From the NCBI RefSeq assembly GCF_037975245.1, contig NC_092581.1, forward strand, positions 5,795,501 through 5,859,500: a stretch of 64,000 bases of DNA, in the 5' to 3' direction. Of this stretch, positions 27,501 through 42,500 are shown piece by piece (the first letter of the stretch is position 1; each line of letters starts with the position of its first letter). The notes under the pieces were generated by a model. The model saw nothing but the letters and a program-made list of their open reading frames with translations. It had not been told where the DNA came from and made no database searches. The stretch comes from Apostichopus japonicus (Eukaryota > Echinodermata > Holothuroidea > Aspidochirotida > Stichopodidae). Made by a program: the position numbers and the translations under genes.

Positions 27501-30500
27501 CACACACACTCAGTAAAGTACACTATATACTGATCTGTATTCATCGGTGAGGGTGTCACATACACTCAGTAAAGTACACTATATACTGATCTGTATTCAT
27601 TAGTGAGGGTGTCACATACACTCAGCAAAGTACACTATATACTGATCTGTATTCATTAGTGAGGGTGTCACATACACTCAGTAAAGTACACTGTACTGAT
27701 CTGTATTCATTAGTGAGGGTGTCACACACACTCAGTAAAGTACACTGTACTGATCTGTATTCATTAGTGAGGGTGTCACATACACTCAGTAAAGTACACT
27801 GTACTGATCTGTATTCCTTAGTGAGGGTGTCACATACACTCAGTAAAGTTCACTGTACTGATCTGTATTCATTAGTGAGGGTGTCACATACACTCAGTAA
27901 AGTACACTGTACTGATCTGTATTCATTAGTGAGGGTGTCACACACACTCAGTAAAGTACACTGTACTGATCTGTATTCATTAGTGAGGGTGTCACACACA
28001 CTCAGTAAAGTACATTGTACTGATCTGTATTCATTAGTGAGGGTGTCATACACTCAGTAAAGTACACTATATACTGTAATAAGGGCCACACTTATACTCA
28101 CTATAAAACCAATTTGTAAGACAGAAGGGGAAAAAGAAAAAAAATCATTGTGATTTTTAAGAGACTAAGAAGTTAAACTGCATTTGTTTGTGTTACCTTT
28201 GTTTTTTACAGCATCAGAATATGTTACTTTCTGGGATGTGAAGATTATTTGGTGTCATTTATATATCTAACACATGACTTCTCTCTCCTACAGAATGGAT
28301 CATATGTTCCTCCAGCTCGCAAACAGAAACAGGTGGTTGACACCACCCCTAATCTAAGGGGGGATGAGTGGGAACAGATGCTGAATGGAAGACTAAAAGA
28401 TGCAGTAAGTAGATGGATGGCCACATCATAATCATCCCTGTCATATAATGGTTTGAGCTATATTAGTGGTTATAGTATGTTGACTCCCTGTCACATAATG
28501 GTTTCAACTGTAGGAATGGCCATATACAAGATGGACTGTAATTATTCCTAATGGTGTTCTTACATCTACCTGCTGAGCTTAGGTATTTAAGTGGCTGTTT
28601 CCTTATTACTGGTCTCCCGATACTGGGTTTAAGTGTATAAGTAGCCATTATTCAATTGCTCACTGTCAAATGCCAGATCTTAGTGTAGGATTAGTCAGTA
28701 CCTATTTCCCCCCCCCCCCCACCAATTCCCCTGTCACATAGTAACTACATTACTAGCTTGTATGTAATGGCTTGCTGTCAAATACCAATCTATTAAACTT
28801 TATAGTCAGCCATTACCTATCGACCCTGTCACATGGTAACTACATTACTAACTTATATATTATGGCTTGCTGTCAAATACCAATCTAACTTTCTAATCAG
28901 CCATTACCTATCGCCCCCTCCCATACCCCCCTGTCACAAGCTGGTTCAATCTTGCTTGGTTCATTTGGTGTTTCTCGTTATTTTGATGACCTTTGTATCC
29001 TGATGATGAAATTCTTGTGATCATATTTCTGACAAGTACTCTATCGCTGCCTCAATGTTATAATGTCGCAGTAACAATTTATACTGAAACATTCTAACCT
29101 GTGTGGTGTTCATTGGGCAATAACTTAAACTGTACAGACAGCAATCTGTTCATATCTTACATTAGTATTGTAACTCATCAGTCAAACCCAGTCATATGCT
29201 ATATGTTTAAGATGACACTAACTGATAAAGAATGCATTGATATTTGTAAACGGCAATAACTTGTATAACTCGGTTAGCTCAGGCTTCATATTAACATTTT
29301 ACAAGGAGAAGCAAATCTAACTAACTTTAATACTTCACTGTATGCGACTCCACTGCCAACCCTCTCATTGTCATCTGGTTCAAGTTGTCATCTGGTTCAA
29401 GTTGTCATCTGGTTCAAGTCGTAATGTGATGGCCTCTCACTCTGTTAGCTTCTCGACAGCCACTATGAAAAGCAGGGCATTGCTAACTATGAAACATTAA
29501 CAAAAGCATATTGAACATGCACAGTCATTATTCTTAAAAATATTATTGGATCAAATTTTTCAATTGGAGGGGGAGGGGAGGGGAGGGGTGGTGGAGGGGA
29601 GGGGGATGTATTCAATCTGTTGAGGAAAGAGTAGCAGGGCTCTGCATTCTTAAAGAAGTAGCATTGCTGAAGTGAACCTATTGCAGTTAAATATTGCATC
29701 TGCTACTGATAGGTGGCAGTATTGCTGAAGTGATCCTATTGCAGTTAAATATTGCATCTGCTACTGATAGGTGGCAGCATTGCTGAAGTGCACCTATTGC
29801 AGTTAAATATTGCACCTGCTACTGACTGGTGGCAGCATTGCTGAAGTGAACCTATTGCAGTTAAATATTGCATCTGCTACTGACTGGTGGCAGCATTGAT
29901 GAAGTGAACCTATTGCAGTTAAATATTGCACCTGCTACTGATAGGTGGCAGCATTGCTGAAGTGAACCTATTGCAGTTAAATATTGCATCTTCTACTGAT
30001 AGGTGGCAGCATTGCTGAAGTGAACCTATTGCAGTTAAATATTGCATCTTCTACTGATAGGTGGCAGCATTGCTGAAGTGAACCTATTGCAGTTAAATAC
30101 TGCATCTGCTACTGATAGGTGGCAGCATTGCTGAAGTGAACCTATTGCAGTTAAATATTGCATCTTCTACTGATAGGTGGCAGCATTGCTGATATGAACC
30201 TATTGCAGTTAAATATTGCATCTGCTACTGATAGGTGGCAGTATTGCTGAAGTGCACCTATTGCAGTTAAATATTGCATCTGCTACTGACTGGTGGTAGC
30301 ATTGCATATCTGACAATCATTATTAATCACATGCAAGGCATTGTGAACAAGTTCTTGATTTAAACCACTTGTACTGAAAAAAATAATTGGATTTCAGATA
30401 AAGGTTGGTAATTGAAGCTATTTACCCAGAAGACTTGACTATGAGATGCACTTTGCAACACCAGCCATCATCATAAAGTGTGTACAGTGTCTGAACTTTT

Positions 30501-33500
30501 TGTAAGTTGTTCAAAATTACAGATCTATTGACCATATGACTTTATATGCGGACACCCTAACCACTAGGCTATGGATGCTGGTTGTATGTCCAGAGGTTCA
30601 AAACCGGTAAGGAAGGTCGTAATTCCACTGTAGGCATTTTCCATCTGTATCGAACAATACTAGTTCTGACTTGGTGACATATTTGCCTTACTCTAGGGAT
30701 CAAACATGATTCTAAACCAACAGATATCTGTAAAACAAAATAGGGTGTCACTTAATGATGGTATCAGTATCTTCAGCGGCAGATAAAGTTTATACATAAG
30801 ATATAAACAGAAAGAGATTTCAATTAATTTAATCAATCAGTGAAGAGAGGTACACAAGTTAAAGACAAACTAATTTCTCAGAGATTGATTATACCAGATG
30901 CTTAGAAACTGCAAGTGAAATATTTCTCAATTCCTAACTTTTTGTCCAGAACTACAATTTATTACCAGGATAGGCAAAGGGTGGTAAAGGCAGTACCGGT
31001 ATTTTAACAATGACTGTCAGCCTACATACTAGTTACTGTAACTATTGTGATATTGGTGAACTGCTAATTCCCATAGCATTCTGGAGGTATATCTATCTGG
31101 TAACTTCAGACGGTTTTCAAACATCATCTATGTCCTTTCTTTGCTGGTAAAGTAACATAGATACTAGATAGTCTTTACTTTAAATTGTCCCAAACTCAAT
31201 AAAAGACAGTGTGTATGAGATGGCTTGCCAGCCAGCTAGATTTAGCTGCTGGGTTTTCATCTTGTGTGTTCAGTGATGCCTAGAGGAGTGATGCCTCTAG
31301 GAGTGATGCCTCCAGGGGTGATGCCTCCAGTAGGTTTAACCTTCTTTATCTTCCAGGTATTACCTAGGAGGAGGTATACCTATTTGATTGATGAGGAAAG
31401 TATATAGCATGTCCCATGCTTGGTATATGGGGTGTTTTGATATGTAGCATGCTTTCATTATTGCTGTACAATTGGTACAGCAGGACACTACACTGAGTTG
31501 CTTTCATATTGATTTGGCTCCTTGCCAACTATTTGCTCGTGTAATGGTAGGGTTTGCATGATCATTTGGAGTACTTCTAATATCACCAAAAACTAAACAA
31601 CATACTTGCAGAATCAAGCAAGGTAAACTTGAGGACCTGTTTGATTGAAAGCAATTAAAACATTGTATCCTTGGTGTGAAAGGATCCTTGTAGTCTTTTG
31701 AAACCCCTGGTAACATTAATGTCTCCAGTGGTACATTAATGTCTCCAGTGCTAACAGCCTTTCCTATAAACATGACACAAATGGATAGGTTTATGAGCAC
31801 CTTGTTGTCTATCCACTCATTTCAAGTGCTCTCTCCCTTTTCTATTCATGCTAAAAGTTTATGAGTGTCCAGGATAACATTAATGTTAGATTTGGTATCT
31901 TTCTTTGGTTTTCCTATGGTAATTTCTTTGGTATATAAACAGCTATACTCCAGGGAGCTTGTCATCTCTAATGCTATTGAAAGGCATGGCTTGAGAATAC
32001 TGTACAGTATCTTTGTTACGGTCTGTTCTCGGGTAAGAATGAATTGAAGAAACAACGGATGTGAAGGTGTAGTTGATTCTACCCTCTACTAGCCAGTAAT
32101 GAGTTGCGGTGTTTGTAATGTAATGTTTGCTATCGATGGATAGAACATGATTTACTGTAGGCCTGCTTGCAACACACTGGTAGTTAATGTACCAAGGCAG
32201 GTAGGACTACAACACACTGCTAGTTAATGTACCATGGTAGGCTAATTGGCAAATCAATGTATGATTGCAAATGTTATGATCAATTTAGTTAGTTACATTT
32301 TAGACTGACCAAACATATATATGTGTTTATGAAGGATTATGTAATATTAGTAACTTGTGCACAACTGGTTGTTTGGACAGCTAAAAGTTGAAACTAACAT
32401 GAGGAACATGTTTTTTGCCTGATGCAGTTGTAAGCATTTGGAGTAGTTTTCATTGTATCTGCCCATTCAGTCTGTTGTGATAGTTTAATAGAATTTCAAA
32501 CTGTCAGTGTTCTTCATGAATGCGTTCAATCATGCAATCATCTCATTTGAGGTTACTGTTGTTTTTGTTACTTGTTTTTAGAATATTGCTTATTAATATT
32601 ACAAAGAAAATTGAGAGAAAATTAATAATTTATCCCTTGCATGTTTGAAGAAGTATATTGTGGAAGGTAAGCCATGAATTACTAATGAAATGTAGCAGTA
32701 CTGATAAAGCAGACCATTGCTTCAATATGCTGGTTGGAAGGTTCTGGTGCTGAGAAGATATGTCTGGCACTTGTATTTATATACTCTGGCTAGACTGCTA
32801 CATTCTAAATGTGAATCATGGATTGTTCACAATAATTTGACGCGACTCTTTTGCTCCAGTTTCTAAACATTGTTGCACATCAATATTGCATCTATGTATA
32901 ATTACATATAAGTACTGCATACATGTATAATAACATTGTATATGAAACAGAACTCTCACCTTGAATGGGATTAAATGGTATATAAAGTAAAAAAGCAAGG
33001 AAAATATTGAAGTGCATAGTTACATCATTTGGTTAAAATTAATGCAAACATGTTTAGTGGATGGTTGAAAAAGTATACAATTCTTATAAATATACTCATA
33101 TTGATGTAGCACAATGAATGTTACTTTGATTCAACAAATCATGACAAACTATTGAGTATAAAAGGCCTATGTTAAATATTGCAATAGTGTGTCTCTGATT
33201 GTTGCTGTATGTAGATATTCATAGAAGTGGTTGCTAGTACTGATATCAGCACTAGTGTGTCTCTAAATGTTGCTGTATGTAGATATTAATAGCAGTGGTT
33301 GCTTGTTTGTATTGATATCAGCAATAGTGTGTCTCTAATTGTTGCTGCATGTAGATATTCATAGGAGTGGTTGCTTGTTAGTATTGATATCAGCAATATT
33401 GTGTCTCTCATTGTTGCTGTATGTAGATATTAATAGCAGTGGTTGCTTGTTAGTATTGATATCAGCACTAGTGTGTCTCTAATTGTTGCTGTATGTAGAT

Positions 33501-36500
33501 ATTAATAGCAGTGGTTGCTTGTTTGTATTGATATCAGCAATAGTGTGTCTCTAATTGTTGCTGTATGTAGATATTAATAGCAGTGGTTGCTTGTTAGTAT
33601 TGATATCAGCAATATTGTGTCTCTCATTGTTGCTGTATGTAGATATTAATAGCAGTGGTTGCTTGTTAGTATTGATATCAGCACTAGTGTGTCTCTAATT
33701 GTTGCTGTATGTAGATATTAATAGCAGTGGTTGCTTGTTTGTATTGATATCAGCAATAGTGTGTCTCTAATTGTTGCTGTATGTAGATATTAATAGCAGT
33801 GGTTGCTTGTTTGTATTGATATCAGCAATAGTGTGTCTCTAATTGTTGCTGTATGTAGATATTCATAGGAGTGGTTGCTTGTTAGTATTGATATCAGCAG
33901 TAATGTGTCTCTAATTGTTGCTGTATGTAGATATTAATAGCAGTGGTTGCTTGTTTGAATTGATATCAGCAATAGTGTGTCTCTCATTGTTGCTGTATGT
34001 AGATATTCATAGGAGTGGTTGCTTGCTAGTTTTGATATCAGCATCTACAGTTGGCAACTACTGTACTACTGCTTTTAACTTATCATAATCAAACCCTGCC
34101 TGCATTTATTCAAAACTCTGTTATCAGGTGATGGTAGATTGGCTGGCTGCCTTATACCACACACAGTTATGACTGTATTGGTTATACCATTCAATGTATG
34201 CTAAATCAGTGGATAGGAACGGCTTCTGTAGTGATGTCCATTTATCTCTCCCTCTTGTAGAAGTGAAACTTTATCATATCCGCTTTGGCATTTCTGTAGA
34301 AGAGTATGGTGCTACGACTCTTGTGGAATTAACTTTCATTGCTTGCTGAATAATTTTTCATTAATATCTCAGTTTTGGAAATCATTTTGTTGATTCTGTA
34401 ATAGAAAAGAAGAGACACTTGGCCTTGAACACTTATTGCTACCATTCTGTGCAACATTTGCCAGTATAGTGAAAGGATGTGAAAGGAACCTGCCATTGCA
34501 TTTTCACATCAGAAACAAACTGAAGAGTAGTAAACATTGCTTTAAATTTTGAGTAAGGGAAATGGTTTCTCATAGAGACATTTAGTTGGCTAATTGCTTG
34601 TGTTTTCATGATATATTCACCTCATGAATATTCGGGTATTAAATGGACTCTAATTGTGATCGTTGCATTGAACTGTCTGTTCCTTTCTCATCGCTGTTAG
34701 GTCCGGTTGTGTTTTAACAAAGTCAGAATTTGGTAACCTGTTTATCTAAAACAGACAGAGAAATTAAAGTGATCTTTCAGAGTGTAACACATGTTTGCCT
34801 TCTTAGAATGTTCCTTTTGGGTGTAATTGGTTGCAACTAACATCATCACCATCATCTCATGTAGAACTAACACTAACTATCTTCTTTATCCTGCCTCTAC
34901 AACGGTCTTCTTAATTAAGAGGCGGTTTTAAGTAAAAGAAGGAACATCATGGTCTGCTATTTGAAGCTGCTTAAAACATCATCAAGTATTGTCACCGTGA
35001 CCTGTCACCATCATCATCAAGTATTGTCACCGTGACTTTTCACCATCACCGTTCTCTTGTCACTGCCGCACCAGTATTGTCCAAATTTATCTGAAAAAAA
35101 CAATCCATCTTACCCAAAATTTTGATCTGCCAACAGTCAGAAGAGGAAGAGGAAGAAGAAGTAACCAAGGAATTTAAATCGGTGGAGGCAGCAGCAGTTG
35201 AGATGGAAAATGGGAGGAGGTTAGAGGAAGGGAAGGAGGGGTGGAAGAAAGGGGTGGGACAACAAGACCAGAGGGTCGATGAGATGGATGGACGTAATGC
35301 TCTGGTGGAAGAAGACCAGGGTGCAGAGTTTGATGAGGCAGAGGCTCAGAGGATGGAGCAAGTGATAACTCAAGAACTAGACCCGGAGGATTCAGAACTG
35401 GTGGTGATAAATTATAACGAAATTACCAACAGCGATACTGACATCAGGCATTCGGAGATAGTACCAATAAATGAAACCACCAGAGAAGAAGAGAAGACAC
35501 TACCCATGGATCAAGAAGGAGAAGAAGAAGAAGATGTAGATGGTGTGATAGCAGAAGAACGGATAAGGCAAACAGAAGAACTGGCACAAGAACAGGTTAG
35601 CAAGGAGGAAGATGTTGTCGAAAATGAGAAAGCCGATGAAGGAAGTAGATCCGTGACTGACGGGGAACAGGGCACCCAGACAGATGGAGAGGCGGATGTG
35701 CATGTTGACATCACAGCCGATGAAGTATCCCACACACTGACAGCCAAGGCCAATACACTGCCGGCCGATACCAGTCGAGTGGAGCCATACGGTATGGACG
35801 AAGGTTCTAGTACCATGTCACGCAGGGACACTGGTGGGGCTCTTTCCAAAATCAAGAAAGATGACTTCAGAAAGGTAAACGTCTCTAGCTTTGCTTGCAT
35901 CACCAATCATACAACCATTGGGTTAACGTTGGGCATCATGGTCGCCAATTGTCATTTGGAAGCTGAACTTCAAAGAAAGCTTGCATCATGTGCTATGTCC
36001 ATTTCAACATTTCTGCCTTTCTTTTTGTTAATGTTAATCTTTTTCATGTTCAATCTTCCATCACATCTAAAGTCTTTCCTTCAAATGGAGTTGCTATTTT
36101 CAAGTTGTGTAAAAGGAGTTGCTACTGTCAAATTGTGTCAATTGGAGTTCCTACTGTCAAATGGAGTTCTTACTGTCAAATCGTGTCAATTGAAGCTGCT
36201 ACTCATTAAATGCACAGTCAACATATCTTTGTTGCTGTGCATTTGCATTTGCAAACAAATAGATCAGGTTAGGGTTAGGCCTATGCTTTACGACTGTTGA
36301 CTGGGTACTCAAAACAAAAATGAACAGTATGAGGATCCTACTAGGATATTTTATGAATGTTGAATGATAACACAATACTATAGGACTCATAAAAGTCAGT
36401 TGTTTTAGATTAAGAGTAGACAGGCTTGCATCAAAGAGAGTTACTTTGCTGGACCATAGTAAAGTCTTGTAACAGTGTATAGGCATTGATGCATGTAGGC

Positions 36501-39500
36501 TAGCACAGACCTACTATGCTGAACCATTAGTCTTATAACAGTGTATAGGCATTGATGCATGTAGGCTAGTACAGACATACTATGCTGGACCATTAGTCTT
36601 GTAACAGTGTATAGGCATTGATGCATGTAGGCTAGTACAGACATACTATGCTGGACCATTAGTCTTGTAACAGTGTATAGGCATTGATGCATGTAGGCTA
36701 GCACAGACCTACTATGCTGAACCATTAGTCTTATAACAGTGTATAGGCATTGATTCATGTAAGCTAGTACAGACATACTATGCTGAACCATTAGTCTTAT
36801 AACAGTGTATGCATTGATGCATGTAGGCTAGCACAGACATACTATGCTGGACCATTAGTCTTGTAACAGTGTATAGGCATTGATGTATGTAAGCTAGTAC
36901 AGAAATACTATGCTGGACCATTAGTCTTGTAACAGTGTATAGGCATTGATGCATGTAGGCTAGCACAGACACAGACATATTTTGCAATCAAGGCTGTCAC
37001 CATTAATTATCATGGTGGATTGTCAGATCTGTAGCTGTGCATTTTCTGGTTGTGTTTATCCTGAAAGTGAGTCAGCATGTTTCAATTCCCTCTGGAGTTC
37101 TAGTCACTGTATGATATTGCTGTCTTCTGCATAACTAGCAAATGATAAGTGCAATAATAATATTAGGATATTATTAGGGTAACAGTGACTATCCATTTTG
37201 TAAGGTTTCATCTCTTACAACATGGTTGTTGTCTTAGAGTCAAACAATTGAATAAAAGGATGTTTTTGAGGTCTTTTATAACTAATAATGTACCTTCAGC
37301 TATTCCAGTTTAGTTGGGTGACTGAATACCAGAGGTAAAGATATTTCAATATTAAAGCCTGTCCTAATAGTTCAAATACTAACCGATATATAGACCCTTT
37401 ACCTTTGAAAACAACATTTGAAACAAAAATGATCTAATTTTTTGTAATCGTCTTCTGAAATATCAGTTTTCCTATTACTTGATGTAGATTGACTAGTCTA
37501 TTTTTGATGTTATTTTGATAACTTTGATGAAAAGAGTTTCTCTACAACAGTAGCTTGTATGTTTAATGTTGATGCTTATTGTACAGTAGCACATGAATTC
37601 TTTGCTAACGTTTCTTTCAAGAATTTTTCTATTGACATGGGTTTTGACAACCTCTCTGTTGCACAGTTGTCATGGATACTAAAAGCAGTGTTTTCTGTGT
37701 GTTCTGTGTGATATCATGAAGCCATGCTTCCTTTGCTTGTATAATCCTTTCATATCGAAATGTGTACTGGATACTTGCCGTTGATTTCTTCTCTCTTTGC
37801 GCATAGGTAAACGAATACAAAATACGACACTGTACCAGGATATAATTCCTGCTCCATTTGCAGATTCCTTGATATGTGTACATTGTGTTTAATCAAACGC
37901 TATCAAGAGAATGGGCATTGCTTTCTCTGCTATTTCTTAACGTCTATTTCATGCATAGCAAAGTGCATCATCTTGTTTGCTTTTATTAACATTCATGTAT
38001 ATATATATATATTTATGAATATATCATTGCTATCTGTTTACCCTAGTAGAACTGAAAATGGTCTCACTTTAAGACAATGTAAAGAGGTTACTATATATGT
38101 ACTCACTTTATGACAATGTAAAGAGGTAACTATATATGTACTCACTTTACAATGTAAAGCGGTAACTATATGTACTCACTTTACAATGTGAAGAGGTAAA
38201 GTATATGTAATAACTTTACAATGTAATGAGGTAACTATATATGTACTCACTCAAGTAACTATATATGTTTTCACTTTACAATGTAAAGAGGTATAACTAT
38301 ATGTACTCACTTTACAATGTAAAGAGGTAACTATATATGTACTCACTTTACAATGTAAAGAGGTAACTATATATGTACTCACTGTACAATGTAAAGAGGT
38401 AACTATATATGTACTCACTTACAATGTAAAGAGGTAACTATATATGTACTCACTTTACAATGTAAAGAGGTAACTATATATGTACTCACTTTACAATGTG
38501 AAGAGGTAACTATATATGTACTCACTTTACCATGTAAAAAGGTAACTATATATGTATTCACTTTACAATGTAAAGAGGTAAATATATATGTACTCAATTT
38601 AGGACAATGTAAAAAGGTAACCATATTTGTACTCACCTTAGCACAATGTAAAGAAGTAACTATATAACACTGCTTTGAACATGGCTAAGCCACTAATCAT
38701 GGCTGTTTATATGTTACTATCTTTCTGCTTTCATTGGTTCTCTTCCTACTTTCCCAAACAAACAATGTTTCAAGTGTTACGATCTGTGTAACATTTTTAG
38801 AGTTATTTAAACCATCAATAACTAAGTATATCACCTAGTTGTCCTAATTCCTCATTTTAATCTTGTCACTGCTACACTGTACATGTAGTGAATCATTTCC
38901 TCAAGATGTAAAGAAACAAAGCCATTTGGTTAGTGTGTTTGCTTTTTGAAAAGGTCTTAAGACAACTGTTACATTCAGACAGGAATCTCATTTCATTGCC
39001 TACAAGCATTTCCTGTCCCTCATTTCTTACTCTGCTGATATATTTCCAGTCATTTGTTGCTGTCATGGGCATTTTAGGAGCCAGGCAGTGGCCCCATGGT
39101 GTGTCCTTTATATGGCCTACAGTGTGCTGTGTAGTAGCTTGTTTGGGCTATGTTTAATAGTGGCCTCTGATGTAGTGTATTTGTCAAAGTTAGGCATGTT
39201 GAGTTGTCTCTCTAGTCACCTCTGAAGTGGCATTTGCAGTGAGCTGTTTAGTGGCACATGGTTTTGGCCACATGAGGGCCTCTTCATTACTCCACTCCTA
39301 TATTAACATTAATGGGACGGTCATTGTTTGTGCAATAACATAAGTTTACATTCCTTAACATTAACTAACATGTCACTCTGTAGAACTTCATACTGAAATT
39401 GTTGCTTTGCATACTGTATATTTAAAGCATTTCAGAGTGGTCATCAAACATCTTTACACACTTTGCAGTTACAGCCATGAAATTATCAGATAGGAGGAGC

Positions 39501-42500
39501 AAAAATTGATTTCAAATCTGCTTCTTCTATGTTACACTGTGACAATCAAACTAATAATAATAATATCAGTTAATGTAAGCAGCTAATGTAGACTAGTTGT
39601 AGCATGTTAACAGGTTCATCCACCAAGTTTAGCTTGACTAGAATTAGCATGTCAGAAGACCTGTTGCTGGAGACAGTGAATCCTCTGTAGGTATATTAGC
39701 CAATCACATTCACTTGTTTTCACCAGAAGTTTATGAATTGCTTTGCATATCCTTATCCTTAATTCTGAATCCTCGCCAGTTAATTAGCCAATCATATTGT
39801 CTCATTTTCACCTGAATCGTATGAAATGTTTTGCATATCCTTATTCTTAATGTCTGAATCCCCGCTAGTTTATTAGCCAATCATATTGTCTCATTTTCAC
39901 AAGTGTGTGAAATGTTTTGCATATCATTAATTGCAATGTACATGATCATTGTGACTAATTATATTACGATGACTAAACTAGTTTCATTTTTATCTTTTTG
40001 GTTTAGGCGAGCAGAGCAAGCTTAGCTAGTCTTTATAGCAATGCAGATGAGAGCTACCGGCTTCAGGTGACCGGCGATGTCAACTTTGGGACTAGTTATA
40101 ACTACAAAACCAACACCTTTGAAGTCAAGGTTCTCTCCTGTCGTGATCTGGTGCCGGTCGATGCAAAGAGAAACAGATCCAATCCGTAAGTCATCTAGAT
40201 CTTAGCGGCTTCAGTCATTACTATTTTTATTGTCAGTTGACTACTTGGAAGTATTGTGATTGATGATATCTGCATATATCAGGCATGAGCTTTTTCCTCA
40301 AATTCGCGGAATATCCGTGATTTCTTTTCTACCTCGGGCACAAAAACTATTATACTAACACACTGTAGTATATGCAAACTGGAGCCTATACCGCAATTTT
40401 TGTGATTTTTGTTGGACCCCAGGCTCATCCCTGATATATGCAATCAGTGTCTGCCATGTGTGTTTAATATGTTGTATCATCTGCAGGTATGTTAAGCTGT
40501 ATCTGCTACCGGACAGATCGAAACAGAGCAAACGCAAGACCAGTGTACGCAAGTCCACCATCAATCCTGTCTACTCTGCAACTCTCAAGTACAAGATAAG
40601 ACAGAGCGAATTGGAGACTAGGACGTTGTGTGTTGCCGTTTGGCATTTTGATCGGTTTGGCCATAACCTCTTCCTGGGCGAACATCTCCTCTCCCTGGAT
40701 ACTGTACAGTTCGATGACTATTCAGCAAAATGGCATTCACTGGCTCAAAGGGTATTCTTCAGATATATTTTATGCCTCTTTGTAAGGATTGAAGGAGCTT
40801 TTTCTAAGGAGCCTTCTTTGAAACAATGGTTCAGACATCTTCCTTATGCATTTGAATGGAAGCTAACAGACCCTCCTCAGAAGATGAGCTTGTGCTTTTA
40901 ATATATTGCTATGATGGTTATATCTTTGGGTTAACTGACTAAATCTGCTTCTGAACATTGATGAAGATGATTTTAGTTTGTATTGACATGTATCATTGTC
41001 ACAATTAATTCTTCAACTAGTCACATGACATGAGAATAAGCCTGACTAATAATATATCTCTTTTGTGGTTACAGCAACGCAAGTCAACCAGTGCATTGAC
41101 GTACACAGGAGACGTTCTGGTGGCCGTGATGTACGAACCTCTCTCTGAGGACGAGGAGAAAGACAAATCAGGCCGGTACCACAAGGGCAAAAAGAACCGA
41201 GCACCAGGACGGTTGCTCGGAGGAACACTCCACGTACATATCAAGGAGGCTAAGAACCTGGTAGGGATGAAGTTAGGAGGGTCTTCTAGTCCAGTCTGTA
41301 AATGGTAAGGCATTAAACCTTTGGCTCATGGCAATTTCCTTTACTTGTACATCCTTAAAGCAGCATATTGCATTGGGTTATTACTTTGTCTGTACCTTGC
41401 ATGACTAGGAGATCATAGTCAGATGCCCATCAGTCTGTCTAGGAGGTCATATAGTCAGATGCCCTTCAGTCTGTCTAGGAGGTTATAGTCAGATGCCCCT
41501 CAGTGTGTCTAGGAGGTCATAATCAAATGCCCCTCAGTGTGTCTAGGAGGTTATAGTCAGATGCCCATCAGTCTGTCTAGGAGGTTATAGTCAGATGCCC
41601 CTCCATGAAACTAGGAGGTCATTGTCATATGCCAGCAGTTTGGCTAGAAGGTCATAGTCACATGCCCATCAGTCTGTCTAGGAGGTCATAGTCAGATGCC
41701 CCTCAGTGTGTCTAGGAGGTCATAGTCAGATGCCCCTCAGTGTGTCTAGGAGGTCAGTCAGATGCCCCTTAGTCTGTCTAGGAGGTTATAGTCAGATGCC
41801 CCTCAGTCTGTCTAGGAGGTTATAGTCAGATGCCCCTCAGTGTGTCTAGGAGGTCATAGTCAGATGCCCCTCAGTCTGTCTAGGAGGTTATAGTCAGATG
41901 CCCCTCAGTCTGTCTAGGAGGTTATAGTCAGATGCCCCTCCATGAAACTAGGAGGTCATTGTCATATGCCACCAGTTTGGCTAGAAGGTCACAGTCAGAT
42001 GCCCCTCAGTCTGTCTAGGAGGTCATAGTCAGATGCCCCTCAGTCTGTCTAGGAGGTTATAGTCAGATGCCCCTCAGTCTGTCTAGGAGGTTGTCACCGG
42101 AACGACGCTCAATGAAGCTGAACAAGGTGGTTGTATGTTTTAGCCCATTTATTCACACGGGTGGTTTGAACAAGACCACGGTGAAAACTAGAAAGTAAAG
42201 ATATCAATACATCATTATGCAAACATTGGTGAAATAAACACATGAATTGAACAAATCAATAATAACATAATAATACATGATATTTCTTCTTATAAAACGA
42301 TGCACCAAAAGGAAGAAGCATAACAAATAACATTTGGTAACATGAAACATGACATAGAGAAAGATTGGCGACAATTACATTCTTGATAATTAACTTATAA
42401 TCGTTACCGGGCAAAACCAACAGCACGACAAACTGCGGTGTACAGGGGTTTACAGGGATTAACGGCGGCTTTCTGGGGTTAACGTCGGCTTTATACTAAG

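Larger units (their letters stand above)
28405..35136 (+). other. Intron 7, about 6.7 kb
   Basis: Contains imperfect repeats of 'ccctgtcacataatggtt' type (28430-28950), a C-run and a G-rich tract, two minisatellites (29655-30305, 33185-34045) and a SINE-like fragment (30540-30735). Short duplications occur at 31265-31335 and 32165-32240. No exon was found in the remainder (30740-33180 and 34050-35130). Confidence 0.5.

Noticed and set aside
27659-28060. 133-codon frame of a perfect 18-residue repeat, plus an antisense frame
   Set aside because: The 54-bp minisatellite unit contains no stop in these frames; the array is intronic.
35875-36300. Continuation of the exon H frame as coding sequence
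   Set aside because: A consensus donor ends exon H at 35874; the continuation is hydrophobic, contains short repeats and does not resemble the protein. It was kept only as a possible intron-retention end.
36441-36987. Minus-strand 116- and 69-codon repeat frames
   Set aside because: These come from the 66-bp minisatellite in intron 8, with no independent support.
40752-40901. Continuation of the C2A frame past 40751
   Set aside because: The next C2 exon joins in phase from 40751, and the continued translation has no C2 character.
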